64,000 nucleotides of DNA from the NCBI RefSeq assembly GCF_003722355.1, contig NZ_QWDD01000001.1, positions 3,339,001-3,403,000 on the forward strand, written 5' to 3'. The first letter of the stretch is position 1, and the number at the start of each line of letters is the position of its first letter. Source of the stretch: Methylocystis hirsuta. GTDB lineage: Bacteria; Pseudomonadota; Alphaproteobacteria; Rhizobiales; Beijerinckiaceae. Below the pieces are notes generated by a model. That model was not told the origin of the DNA. It made no database searches and saw only the letters and a program-made list of their open reading frames with translations. Positions 16,661-24,638 of the stretch are shown here, piece by piece. The translations under genes and the position numbers were made by a program.

Positions 16661-17641
16661 GTGAGCGGAAGCCTGAACATCAGCGGCCGCACGACCGATA
16701 GCGTCAACGCGCTCGCGGGCGCGCTGGTCGACCGTCTCGTCGCCGGCGCGGCGAAATATCGGATCGCCGTCGAGCGCGGCAGTCTCGGCGAATTGCTGAT
16801 CGACGCCGGCGCCAAGGTCCCGGGCGGCATTGAGGCCGGCCTGCTGCTGACCGAGATTTGCATGGGCGGACTTGGCAGCGTCACCCTTTCCCACGCGCCG
16901 GCCGCGCCCAAATGGCCGTTTTGGTTGACCGTGACCAGCGCCGATCCCGTCGTCGCCTGCCTCGCCAGCCAATACGCCGGCTGGAGCCTGAGCCACGAAA
17001 AATTCTTCGCTCTCGGTTCGGGCCCAGGCCGCGCCCAGGCGCGGGCCGAAAAGCTCTTCGATGAGCTGTCGTATCGCGATCTCGCCGACCGCGTCACCAT
17101 CGTCCTCGAAAGCGGCTCTCCCCCGCCCAAGGAAGTCGTCGAGAAGGTCGCCGCGCGCTCAGGCGTGACGCCAGACAAAGTCGCCTTCATTTATGCGCCA
17201 ACGCAGTCGCTCGCCGGCGGCGTCCAGGTGGTCGGCCGGGTGCTCGAAGTTGCGTTGCACAAGGCGCATGAGCTGCATTTTCCGCTCGACGACATTATCG
17301 ACGGCGTCGCGACGGCGCCGCTCTCGCCGCCCCACCCCGACTTCGTGCAGGCGATGGGCCGGACCAATGACGCCATCATCTACGCCGGGCGCGCGCATCT
17401 TTTCGTGAAGGGCTCGGCGGCCGCCGCCAAGGAGCTGGCCGAGAAGCTGCCGAGCGACACCTCGCGCGACTATGGCCGGCCGTTCGCCGAAATCTTCAAG
17501 GCATACAAGGGCGACTTCTATAAGATCGACGGCAGCCTGTTTTCGCCGGCCGAAGCGCTGGTGACGGCGGTCGAGACTGGCGAGACCTTCCGCGCCGGCG
17601 AGGTCAACCTGGCGCTGCTGGATAAATCGTTTGGCGAGTGA
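16661..17641 (+). CDS. mch: Methenyl-tetrahydromethanopterin cyclohydrolase
   Basis: Mch converts methenyl-H4MPT to formyl-H4MPT in the formaldehyde oxidation route of methylotrophs. From GTG 16661 ([16 protein letters not shown]), preceded by AAGAAGGGAAGGG, the protein is 326 residues, the normal length. Recognisable blocks are [20 protein letters not shown], the ASQYAGWSL segment and [14 protein letters not shown]. An upstream ATG at 16463 would add 66 residues with no Mch features and is rejected. It leads the group mch-orf5-orf7-fae, an order recalled from Methylobacterium. Confidence 0.95.
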   Translation: MSGSLNISGRTTDSVNALAGALVDRLVAGAAKYRIAVERGSLGELLIDAGAKVPGGIEAGLLLTEICMGGLGSVTLSHAPAAPKWPFWLTVTSADPVVACLASQYAGWSLSHEKFFALGSGPGRAQARAEKLFDELSYRDLADRVTIVLESGSPPPKEVVEKVAARSGVTPDKVAFIYAPTQSLAGGVQVVGRVLEVALHKAHELHFPLDDIIDGVATAPLSPPHPDFVQAMGRTNDAIIYAGRAHLFVKGSAAAAKELAEKLPSDTSRDYGRPFAEIFKAYKGDFYKIDGSLFSPAEALVTAVETGETFRAGEVNLALLDKSFGE

Positions 17642-17656
17642 TCGCCGGGGCGTTTG

Positions 17657-18616
17657 GTGACTGCGTTCGACCTGCTCGATAGATCCGACCCCACCGCTCC
17701 TCTGCGTGAGGACAGAGGGCCGCCGCCGCGCGTGGCGGTCTTCACCGACAAGCTCGACTGGCATGTGATCCGCACGCTCCGCGCCTTGCGGGCGCAGGGC
17801 GCGACGCCCGTCGCCGTTAGGCTTTCCGCCTGCAAGATCGAGACGGGCCGCGCCCAGGGCCTCATCATCCCCGGATTTCGCGACCTGCCCGATCTCGCCA
17901 TTGTTCGCGCCATCGGCGACGGGTCGCTCGAAGCGATCACCATGCGGCTCGGGGTTCTGCACGCCCTGGAGGCGCTCGGCGTTCCTGTCGTGAACAGCGC
18001 GCGCGCGATCGAACGCTGCACCGATAAATCCATGGCGAGCTTTCTTCTGGCGCGGGCAGGATTGCCGACGCCTCAGACCTTCGCGGCGCAAACGCTCGCG
18101 CAGGCGCGCGCCGTCGCGCGGCGCGAATGCGCCAAGGGCCCGCTCGTGATGAAGCCGCTCTTCGGGGCGCAGGGCTGGGGACTGCGATTGATCGAACGCG
18201 AAGGCGATTTGCCGTCGCTTCAGGAGGCGCGCGGCGTGTTCTATCTCCAGCGCTTCGTCGGCCCGGCGCGGCCGCCCTTCGAAGATATGCGCATTCTCGT
18301 TTCAGGCGGCGAAACCATCGCCGCCATGCGCCGGCGCTCGAGCCATTGGATCACCAATGTACGGCAGGGCGCGAAGCCGCTCGCCGTCGAGCCGTCAGAG
18401 CGGGAGGCTGAGATCGCGCTCGCCGCCGCGGCGGCGCTCGGCGTCGACTTCGCGGGCGTCGACATCATCAATGACGACCGCGGCGAGCCGCTTATTCTTG
18501 AGGTCAACAGCATGGCGGGCTGGAGCGGACTGCAGCGGGTGACGCCCTTCTCGATCGCCGACAGAGTCACCGGCGACGCGCTTGCGCAAATGACGCGCGC
18601 GCGACGTCGCGGCTGA
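17657..18616 (+). CDS. orf5: ATP-grasp (RimK-like) ligase of the H4MPT cluster
   Basis: The 319-residue protein (GTG 17657; TTG 17654 is equally possible) has the ATP-grasp fold. It shows the DKSMASFLLARAGLPTPQTF segment, the PLVMKPLFGAQGWGL Lys/Gly loop, an EDMRILV strand and the C-terminal metal-binding EVNSMAGWSG. It lies 15 bases after mch and two bases before orf7, matching the conserved mch-orf5-orf7-fae order of methylotrophs. In archaea related enzymes add glutamate to H4MPT or F420; a corresponding role in finishing the cofactor side chain is inferred. Confidence 0.88.
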   Translation: MTAFDLLDRSDPTAPLREDRGPPPRVAVFTDKLDWHVIRTLRALRAQGATPVAVRLSACKIETGRAQGLIIPGFRDLPDLAIVRAIGDGSLEAITMRLGVLHALEALGVPVVNSARAIERCTDKSMASFLLARAGLPTPQTFAAQTLAQARAVARRECAKGPLVMKPLFGAQGWGLRLIEREGDLPSLQEARGVFYLQRFVGPARPPFEDMRILVSGGETIAAMRRRSSHWITNVRQGAKPLAVEPSEREAEIALAAAAALGVDFAGVDIINDDRGEPLILEVNSMAGWSGLQRVTPFSIADRVTGDALAQMTRARRRG

Positions 18617-18617
18617 C

Positions 18618-19490
18618 GTGGCGACGTTCGCAGCCGACCCGCAAGAGATCGCGACCGCCTTCGTCGCCGCCTGCGAGGCGGAGCTGCAAGCGCCCAAGCC
18701 CGGCAACGTCCATGTCTTCGCCGACGGCCATGGCATGACCACGGCGGATTTCCTCGCGAGCGCCGAGGCCGCCGCCCCCTTCATCGGCGCGGAGCGATCG
18801 ACCGTCGGCGCCCGCATCGCCGGCGCGATCGAAGCGACGCGGGCGCGCGTCGGGCAAAACACCAATCTCGGCATCGTCCTGCTCTGCGCGCCGCTGGCGC
18901 AAGCCGCGACGACCGCGCAAAGCGCCGATCTGCGTCGAGAGACGGGGCGCGTCCTGCAGGGCCTCGATATAAACGACGCCGACGCCGCGTTTCGCGCCAT
19001 CGCCCACGCGCGGCCGGCGGGGCTTGGAGATGCGCCGCAGCATGACGTCCATGCGCCGGCCGAAACGACCCTCCTCGAAGCGATGCGCGCCGCCGCAGAC
19101 CGCGACCGTATCGCCTGGCAATACGCCAATGGCTTCGCCGATATTTTCGACCTTGGCCTTACGACGCTCGGGGAGGCGCGCGCGCGAAGCGCCGATGCGG
19201 CGCTCGCGACGCTCGCCGTTTACGCGGCCTTTCTCGCCGCTTTTCCCGATAGCCATATTGCGCGCAAACATGGGGCCGCCGCCGAGGCGGTCCGCGGCGA
19301 GGCGGCGCGTTTTGAAAAGAGGCTCAGAAACGCCAAAAGCCGCGAGGCGGCGTTCGAACTGGCCTTGGACTTCGATCGCGCGCTGAAACAGCGTGGGTTG
19401 AATCCCGGCACAAGCGCCGATCTGACCGTCGCGGTTCTTTTCGCCGATTATCTTGGGGCCATCTTGGCAAGGCCGCGCAAAAATGGTTGA
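18618..19490 (+). CDS. orf7: Triphosphoribosyl-dephospho-CoA synthase-like protein (CitG/MdcB family)
   Basis: The 290-residue product starts at GTG 18618, one base after the orf5 stop. It shows the CitG/MdcB-like KPGNVHVFADGHGMTTADF motif, VGQNTNLGIVLLCAPLA, and DIFDLGLTTLGEA. In citrate or malonate decarboxylation this family builds the prosthetic group, but no such enzymes are nearby. In methylotrophs the gene is a regular member of H4MPT clusters, where genetic work implicates it in cofactor synthesis. A ribosyl-phosphate transfer step is plausible. Confidence 0.87.
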   Translation: MATFAADPQEIATAFVAACEAELQAPKPGNVHVFADGHGMTTADFLASAEAAAPFIGAERSTVGARIAGAIEATRARVGQNTNLGIVLLCAPLAQAATTAQSADLRRETGRVLQGLDINDADAAFRAIAHARPAGLGDAPQHDVHAPAETTLLEAMRAAADRDRIAWQYANGFADIFDLGLTTLGEARARSADAALATLAVYAAFLAAFPDSHIARKHGAAAEAVRGEAARFEKRLRNAKSREAAFELALDFDRALKQRGLNPGTSADLTVAVLFADYLGAILARPRKNG

Positions 19491-19609
19491 GTCCGCCGCG
19501 CGCGGGATGGACTCGCGGCTATCTGACCACCGGTCCGATCGGGCTTTTTTCGCTCGGCGCCGAAGAGGGGATAGAGGCGCTCGGGACCGAATGGCGCGCG
19601 CGATCATGA
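19487..19609 (+). pseudogene. Short coding-like segment between orf7 and fae
   Basis: In frame with TTG 19487, and continuing an open frame from inside orf7, the sequence reads a smooth peptide (GWTRGYLTTGPIGLFSLGAE, then [14 protein letters not shown]) up to the stop at 19607-19609. Codon choice has the strong G/C third-position pattern of real genes here, unlike the Arg-rich frame +1 reading from the ATG at 19483 (MVESAARGMDSR). There is no ATG in frame. A one-base frameshift joining the ATG at 19483 to this frame, or a remnant of a longer gene, would explain it. I did not recognise a family. Confidence 0.4.
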
Positions 19610-19628
19610 GGAATTCTGGGAGGAACAC

Positions 19629-20138
19629 ATGGCTTTAATCAACAAGATGCTGGTCGGCGAGTCGCTGGTCGGCGACGGCAATGAAGTTGCGCATATCGAC
19701 CTGATCATGGGTCCGCGCGGCTCGGCGGCCGAGCTCGCCTTCGCCAATGCGCTCGTCAACAACAAGGACGGCTTCACGACGCTGCTCGCCGTCGTCGCGC
19801 CGAACCTGCTCTGCAAGCCCAACACGATCCTCTTCAACAAGGTGACGATCAAGGGCGCTAAGCAGGCGGTGCAGATGTTCGGCCCGGCGCAGCATGGCGT
19901 CGCCAAGGCGGTCGCGGATTCTGTCGCCGAGGGCGTGATCCCGATCGACGAAGCCGACGACATCTTCATTGCGGTCGGCGTGTTCATTCACTGGGACGCT
20001 TCGGACGACAAGAAGATCCAGGACTACAATTATACCGCGACGAAGGAAGCGATCGCCCGCGCCGTCAAGGGCGAGCCGAAGGCTTCGGAAGTCGTCGCCA
20101 AGCGCAACGAAGCCAAGCACCCCTTCGCGCCGAACTGA
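19629..20138 (+). CDS. fae: Formaldehyde-activating enzyme
   Basis: Fae condenses formaldehyde with H4MPT to methylene-H4MPT. This 169-residue protein has the standard length and all the expected blocks: [20 protein letters not shown] with the catalytic His near residue 22, [37 protein letters not shown] and [21 protein letters not shown] strong GGGAGG ribosome-binding site precedes the ATG, as expected for a highly expressed enzyme. It follows orf7 and is the canonical copy of the two here. Confidence 0.97.
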   Translation: MALINKMLVGESLVGDGNEVAHIDLIMGPRGSAAELAFANALVNNKDGFTTLLAVVAPNLLCKPNTILFNKVTIKGAKQAVQMFGPAQHGVAKAVADSVAEGVIPIDEADDIFIAVGVFIHWDASDDKKIQDYNYTATKEAIARAVKGEPKASEVVAKRNEAKHPFAPN

Positions 20139-20158
20139 ACCGCGCAGGAACATGCGCA

Positions 20159-20181
20159 GCGGGGAGCCGAACGCTCCCCGC
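20159..20181 (+). terminator. GC-rich hairpin after fae
   Basis: A perfect 9-bp stem (GCGGGGAGC/GCTCCCCGC) with a 5-base loop lies 20 bases after the fae stop. No T-tract follows, so it is more likely an mRNA-stabilising or partial terminator structure than a full intrinsic terminator. Confidence 0.5.
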
Positions 20182-20400
20182 CGCCGCGCTCGCAGCCGAC
20201 CGACGCCGCCGCTCAAGCGGCCAAGCTTCGACGCTGCAAGACGATGACGCCGGCAGAGTTCTAAAGTCTGGCGCGCGGGGGCGGTCGCCAGCAGAAATTT
20301 CGTCTTCCCCGAGGGAGGGCGCAACCAGCAATAGGGGCATTCCGCGCGCGCAAAATCAGAGACGCCGCAGGGACGCGAACGCACCGGAAGGGATGGGATC

Positions 20401-20970
20401 ATGGCTTCGTTCTTTGAGAAAATATTGGGCGCGCTCTTTCCGAAGCCGTCGTCCGGCTTCACGTCGAGCAGCGCCAAGACCAGCGTCGGCGAATCGCTCG
20501 TCGGCGATGGCAATGAGGTCGCGCATATCGACCTGATCATGGGCCCGCGCGGCTCCGCCGCCGAGAAGGCCTTCGCCAACGGCCTCGTCAACAACAAGGA
20601 CGGCTTCACGACGCTTCTCGCCGTCATCGCGCCAAACCTGTTGGTGAAGCCCTATACGATGATGTTCAACAAGGTGACCATCAAGAACGCCAAGCAGGCC
20701 GTTCAGATGTTCGGCCCGGCGCAATATGGCGTCGCCAAGGCGGTCGCCGACAGCGTCGCCGAGGGCGTCATTCCGATGAGCCAGGCGGACGACCTCTTCA
20801 TCTGCGTCGGCGTGTTCATCCACTGGGAAGCCAACGACGATCAGAAGATTCAGGACTTCAATTACTCTGCGACGAAGGAAGCCATCGCCCGCGCGATGAA
20901 AGGCGATCCGAGCGCGCGCAGCGTGTTGTCGGCCCGCGTCACCGCGAAACATCCTTTCGCCGCCAACTGA
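20401..20970 (+). CDS. fae2: Fae paralogue with N-terminal extension
   Basis: The 189-residue protein matches the first Fae over its whole length, including [39 protein letters not shown] and [20 protein letters not shown]. It carries about 20 extra N-terminal residues ([20 protein letters not shown]) that look amphipathic or hydrophobic. The catalytic His and surrounding residues are kept, so it is probably active. The ATG is preceded by AAGGGATGGGATC. The extension could direct partner or membrane association, or be a recently acquired leader. The pair look like a tandem duplication. Confidence 0.92.
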   Translation: MASFFEKILGALFPKPSSGFTSSSAKTSVGESLVGDGNEVAHIDLIMGPRGSAAEKAFANGLVNNKDGFTTLLAVIAPNLLVKPYTMMFNKVTIKNAKQAVQMFGPAQYGVAKAVADSVAEGVIPMSQADDLFICVGVFIHWEANDDQKIQDFNYSATKEAIARAMKGDPSARSVLSARVTAKHPFAAN

Positions 20971-20991
20971 GTTTTGGCGGTTCGCTTTTCA

Positions 20992-21017
20992 AGGGAGCCT
21001 CAGGGCTCCCTTTTTTT
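20992..21017. terminator. Strong intrinsic terminator shared by convergent genes
   Basis: The stem AGGGAGC/GCTCCCT is followed by seven Ts (21011-21017). This is a textbook rho-independent terminator for the fae2 transcript. The stop codon of the convergent HisA-like gene (21000-21002) sits in the loop, and its last codons (KKREP) are read from the stem and T-tract, so the element is shared with coding sequence. Confidence 0.88.
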
Positions 21018-21707
21018 GTGCGCCGTCGTGAACCGATCGAGATCGGCGCGCCTCAGAGCGCCGTCATGCAGCGCCGTGGCGACAAGCGCGCCCGCGGCGC
21101 CGATCGCCTCAAGCCGCTCCAGATCGTTCGCGTCGCGAACGCCGCCGGCCGCAAAGACCCGCCGGTCGCCCGCGCGCTCGACGATCTGCGAGACGCGCGC
21201 GAAGTCGGGACCCGCGCTGACGCCGACGCGCGTCAGCGTCATGACGATGATTTGACGCGGCCACAGCTTGGGACATTCGTGCAGCGCATTCGGGCCCAAA
21301 AAAACATCGTCGCGAAAATCGAGCGAGAGAACGACATTGGGATCATGCGTCGCAGCATGCAGGGATTGGCTGTCGCGTAAGGATTCGCTGCCGATGACGC
21401 AATCGACGCGCGCCGCGCCGCGCCAGTCGCAGGACGCGGCGCCGGCGTCGACCATAAAGCGAAGCGATGCAAATCGCTCTGTCAGCGCGCCGATCTCGCG
21501 GCGGTTGTCGCCGCTTCCCTGGATCGCGTCGAGATCGGCGATATAAATTTTCTCGAATGGATGAAGCGCCAGAAATCCGGCGACGACATCGGCCGGCGCG
21601 CTCGTCGCCGCAAGCGGCGAGGCGATCGGCCTATAGCTGTCGCGGTCGCCGGCGCGGGCGCGCATGACCGCGCCGCTGCGAATATCGATGACGGGGATGA
21701 TCTGCAT
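21000..21707 (-). CDS. HisA/HisF-like TIM-barrel protein of the methylotroph cofactor cluster
   Basis: The 235-residue protein begins MQIIPVIDIRSGAVMRARAG, the HisA-type first strand with its phosphate-proximal region. It also has KIYIADLDAIQGSGDN and RRVFAAGGVRDANDL. It is shorter and more divergent than a true HisA, and no other histidine genes are near. HisA-like proteins recur in H4MPT and methanofuran gene sets of methylotrophs, and this one adjoins fae2, so a step in C1-cofactor synthesis is likelier than histidine synthesis. The exact reaction is unknown. Confidence 0.8.
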   Translation of the reverse strand: MQIIPVIDIRSGAVMRARAGDRDSYRPIASPLAATSAPADVVAGFLALHPFEKIYIADLDAIQGSGDNRREIGALTERFASLRFMVDAGAASCDWRGAARVDCVIGSESLRDSQSLHAATHDPNVVLSLDFRDDVFLGPNALHECPKLWPRQIIVMTLTRVGVSAGPDFARVSQIVERAGDRRVFAAGGVRDANDLERLEAIGAAGALVATALHDGALRRADLDRFTTAHKKREP

Positions 21708-21784
21708 GGGGCATTATAGCGCGTCGCGATCCAGCGACGTCCGGCGAACTTCATGACGCATCATAGCCTGCTTCTCGCTCTTTT

Positions 21785-22372
21785 TTGCTCGTCTTCGCCG
21801 ACGCTGCGATGGCGCAGGCCCCGCCTCAGCAAAGCCAGCCGGACTGGCCGTGCCGACAGGTGCGCGTGCCCGAACTCGCGGTCGGGGGCGTCTGGGCCGG
21901 TCCGCCGCTCGACGACGCCGTGAAACATTGGCGCGACGATGCAACGATCGCCGAACTCGTCACGCGTCTCGCGCAGCGACGCACGCCGATGGACGAAGCC
22001 GAGCGGCTTGTTGCGCAATTCGCCAAATCGGCGGGCGACACGCGCAAGGAACGCCTGACGACGCTATTCGCCGGCGTCTATGAGCGCATGAATGACGAGC
22101 GGCGCGACCTGGTCAACGGCCTCGACCGTTTTGGCCGGCGCCTGAAAGCCATGGCGGGCGCGGCGCGCGAGCAGACGCAGACGCTGCGGGAACTGCAGGA
22201 TAAAAAGCCGCCGGACCCCGAAGCGATCAAAAAGGCGAGCGAAACCGTGCAGTGGCGGCTGCGGCTGTTCGAGGAGCAGCGACGCATGGTCGGCTATGTG
22301 TGCGAGAGCCCGGCGCTGATCGAGCAGCGTTTCGGCGCGCTCGCGCGCGCAATCCAGCAGGCGATGGAATAG
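21785..22372 (+). CDS. Exported hypothetical protein, 5' end possibly frameshifted
   Basis: About 195 residues are readable from TTG 21785. The start of this frame (LLVFADAAMAQAPPQ) looks like the second half of a signal peptide. Its first half (MTHHSLLLALF) lies in another frame from ATG 21753. One extra T in the T6 run at 21781-21786 would join them into a normal signal peptide, so a sequencing indel or a real frameshift is likely. The mature part is helical with few Cys (DWPCRQVRV, GYVCESPAL). It is divergent from the HisA-like gene. No family recognised. Confidence 0.6.
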   Translation: MLVFADAAMAQAPPQQSQPDWPCRQVRVPELAVGGVWAGPPLDDAVKHWRDDATIAELVTRLAQRRTPMDEAERLVAQFAKSAGDTRKERLTTLFAGVYERMNDERRDLVNGLDRFGRRLKAMAGAAREQTQTLRELQDKKPPDPEAIKKASETVQWRLRLFEEQRRMVGYVCESPALIEQRFGALARAIQQAME

Positions 22373-22406
22373 TATCGATTGCGGCTGATCCGTTCGCTTG
22401 GACCTT

Positions 22407-22513
22407 GTCATTCCCGGCAGGCCGAAGGCCCTGACCGGGAATCCAGAGCCAATCCAAGAACGCTGATCTTGCTCTGGATTCCCGATCGCGCGCGTTGCGC
22501 GCGTCGGAATGAC
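22407..22513. repeat. Intergenic palindromic repeat (REP/BIME-like)
   Basis: Nested inverted repeats are present. GTCATTCC (22407-22414) pairs with GGAATGAC (22506-22513), and GGGAATCCAGAGC (22437-22449) pairs perfectly with GCTCTGGATTCCC (22471-22483). This is the pattern of the dispersed GTCATTCCCG-type intergenic palindromes of Alphaproteobacteria. It lies between convergent genes, where it could act as a bidirectional terminator. Confidence 0.8.
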
Positions 22514-22535
22514 GCCCTCGCTGAATGAGTTTGCC

Positions 22536-23105
22536 CTACTCGCGCGGCTCGGGCTGGCGCTCCTCGAGCGGATGGCCGGCCTGCTCCCAGGCGTCGGCGC
22601 CGGGCGGATACCACAGCACATGCGTATAGCCGAGGGTGAGCGCGCGTTTCGCGGCGTTCCAGGACGCCCAGCAATTGGTGCGGCAATAGAAGACGAGCGG
22701 CTTCGATGTGTCGCCGCCGCTGGCGCGCGCCACGCCTTGCTCGAAATAGCGCGCCATCGGTTCGGAGAGTTCGCCAAAGCCGGTGTCGGGAAGCCAGACG
22801 CTGCCGGGAATGTCGAAGCGCTTCGGATCCCGCCACACCGCGTTCTTCGGCAGGCCTTCCGGCTTTGGCGGCCGCGACAAGGCGTCGATGAAAACCGCCT
22901 TCTTGCCGCTCCACAGTTCAAACGCCTGCGGGGTGTCGACCACGGTCGCGCCTTTGAGCGTTGCAGGCGTCGGCGCATGATAATTGTCGAGGCGATAGCC
23001 ATCCGGCTCCGGCGGCGCTTGGGCGATAGCCGGCGAGGCGCAAAGCGCGACCGCCACGCAAAGCGCGAGAACGCCGCGAGCCAAATGATTCGCCAGACTC
23101 ATCAC
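22536..23105 (-). CDS. PQQ-dependent catabolism-associated rhodanese-like CXXCW protein
   Basis: The 189-residue exported protein has a signal peptide, a rhodanese-like fold (GATVVDTPQAFELWSGKKAV, DIPGSVWLPDTG) and the signature FYCRTNCWASWNAAKRA near residues 139-155. It matches the family named PQQ-dependent catabolism-associated CXXCW motif protein (TIGR03865), seen beside quinoprotein alcohol dehydrogenases. It overlaps the xoxJ stop by four bases and is the last gene of the xoxF-G-J block. Its role is not established; periplasmic redox or sulfur handling has been suggested. Confidence 0.88.
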   Translation of the reverse strand: MMSLANHLARGVLALCVAVALCASPAIAQAPPEPDGYRLDNYHAPTPATLKGATVVDTPQAFELWSGKKAVFIDALSRPPKPEGLPKNAVWRDPKRFDIPGSVWLPDTGFGELSEPMARYFEQGVARASGGDTSKPLVFYCRTNCWASWNAAKRALTLGYTHVLWYPPGADAWEQAGHPLEERQPEPRE

Positions 23106-24004
23106 GGAACCGTGATCGCATGTCCCGACTCATCGAGCAACGGGACGCCAAAATCGCGAAGAATGCGCTCCAGCTCGATTTTGTTCTGGGCGATCAGCGT
23201 ATTGAGTTCGCGCTTCCAGTTCTGATCGGAATGGCGAACCCCGAAGCCGATGCGGAAGGCCATGCGCGCGCCGGGCGTCTCCGGCAGCGGCGTCACATTC
23301 AGCTTCACGCTCGAATGTCTGGCGTAGTAGCCGGCGATCGGTCCCCACAGCAGCGCGACGTCGATGTCTCCCTTTTCGAGATCATGCATCATCGCCGCGC
23401 CGGAGGATTCGACGCGCGTGTCGACCATCAGTGCATAGGGCTTCACCGACGCCATCAGACCATTCATCGCCAGCACATTTCCGGGCGGCGTGTTGGCGAC
23501 AAGGCCGATGCGATGCGGCTTTTCCTTCAGACGGGGATCGTCGAGCGTCTTTAGGCCGTCCAGCTCCGAGCCCACGCGGGTCACGATGGCGTAGGTCGTC
23601 CGGTAATAGGGATTGGTGGTCTGCACGGCGTCATTGCCCTGCGGCATGCCGAGGACAACGTCGCAAAGATGCGCGTTGAGCGTGTTGCGCACAAAGCCGG
23701 TGGCGCCCGGATAATACGTATAGGCGAGATCCTTGCCGAGCTTCTTGGCGAGGAATTCGGCGATTCTGTTCTCGAAGCCTTCGCCCTTGTCATTTGAAAA
23801 GGGCAGATTGTTCGGATCGGCGCACACGCGCAGCGTCTTGGGATCGACGAGTTCGATCGAACCCTGATTGTCGTCGCCCTTGGCGCCGAAGTCGGGCCCC
23901 ATATGCTGCGCCGAGGCGGGGGCCGCCACAGAAAGGATCGCGGCGGCCCAGCCCATCGAGAGCAGCGCGGAAAAACCGCGCCGGCGGATGTCAAAGCGGA
24001 TCAT
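23102..24004 (-). CDS. xoxJ: XoxJ periplasmic accessory protein of lanthanide methanol dehydrogenase
   Basis: The 300-residue protein has a signal peptide and a solute-binding fold. LVDPKTLRVCADPNNLPFSN, GFENRIAEFLAKKLGKDL, VVLGMPQGNDAVQTTNPYYR and DIDVALLWGPIAGYYAR are hallmarks of the MoxJ/XoxJ family. XoxJ proteins are thought to act in maturation or activation of XoxF. It lies 18 bases after xoxG. The separate xoxF-G-J order supports XoxJ over MxaJ. Confidence 0.93.
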   Translation of the reverse strand: MIRFDIRRRGFSALLSMGWAAAILSVAAPASAQHMGPDFGAKGDDNQGSIELVDPKTLRVCADPNNLPFSNDKGEGFENRIAEFLAKKLGKDLAYTYYPGATGFVRNTLNAHLCDVVLGMPQGNDAVQTTNPYYRTTYAIVTRVGSELDGLKTLDDPRLKEKPHRIGLVANTPPGNVLAMNGLMASVKPYALMVDTRVESSGAAMMHDLEKGDIDVALLWGPIAGYYARHSSVKLNVTPLPETPGARMAFRIGFGVRHSDQNWKRELNTLIAQNKIELERILRDFGVPLLDESGHAITVP

Positions 24005-24022
24005 GCGATCGTTTCGACGCCC

Positions 24023-24532
24023 TTATTTCTGGCTCATGCACTCGGTCTCGGCCTTGGCGAAGGCCTCCGGGCGGTCTTCCTTCTTCCCCGGACGGCCGGG
24101 CTCGATGGCGCCGGTCGAGAGCGCGCGCAGATAGACATAGAGATCGTCGATGTAGCAGGAGGCGTTCTTGTTATCGGCGAAGGCGGGCATGACGCTGTTG
24201 CCGTTCTGGCGGCCGCCGATGACGATGCCGGCGAACTCGGCGTAGTCGAACCGCTTCACCGAATCCTTGAGCGCCGGCGCATAGGTCGAACCGCCGCCGT
24301 TGGGGCCGTGGCAGACGTGGCATTCCGCGTGATAGCGGCGATAGCCGGAGAAGGTGTACCAATCCACCTTGCCGTCAGGACCGACGTTGTAGGTGGGGTC
24401 GCCTTTGGCGTCGAAATATTTGCCGTCGGTCGATTTGACGGCCTTGGGGTCTCCCGGCGCCTCGGCCATTGCGGAGCTTCCCACGCACATGATGACGCCC
24501 AGAGCTAACGCTCCGGCCAGCGACGATCTCAT
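24023..24532 (-). CDS. xoxG: XoxG c-type cytochrome, electron acceptor of XoxF
   Basis: The 169-residue protein, starting at ATG 24532, has a signal peptide (MRSSLAGALALGVIMCVGSS). One haem-binding site is present (AECHVCHGPNGGGS, residues 69-82), with a probable axial Met in GNSVMPAF near residue 115. The block KFFDAKGDP-like DGKYFDAKGDPTYNVGPDG is typical of XoxG/MxaG-type cytochromes. It accepts electrons from PQQ in XoxF. It lies 106 bases downstream of xoxF. Confidence 0.93.
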   Translation of the reverse strand: MRSSLAGALALGVIMCVGSSAMAEAPGDPKAVKSTDGKYFDAKGDPTYNVGPDGKVDWYTFSGYRRYHAECHVCHGPNGGGSTYAPALKDSVKRFDYAEFAGIVIGGRQNGNSVMPAFADNKNASCYIDDLYVYLRALSTGAIEPGRPGKKEDRPEAFAKAETECMSQK

Positions 24533-24638
24533 TACCTCTCTCCTTGGTCTCTTCTCTTCCCACACAGTGTAAACGCCGACGCTCGGCGGCACCTTGACGG
24601 TGCGCCGAGCGCCGGCTTTTAATTGCTTCGCGTCTCGC

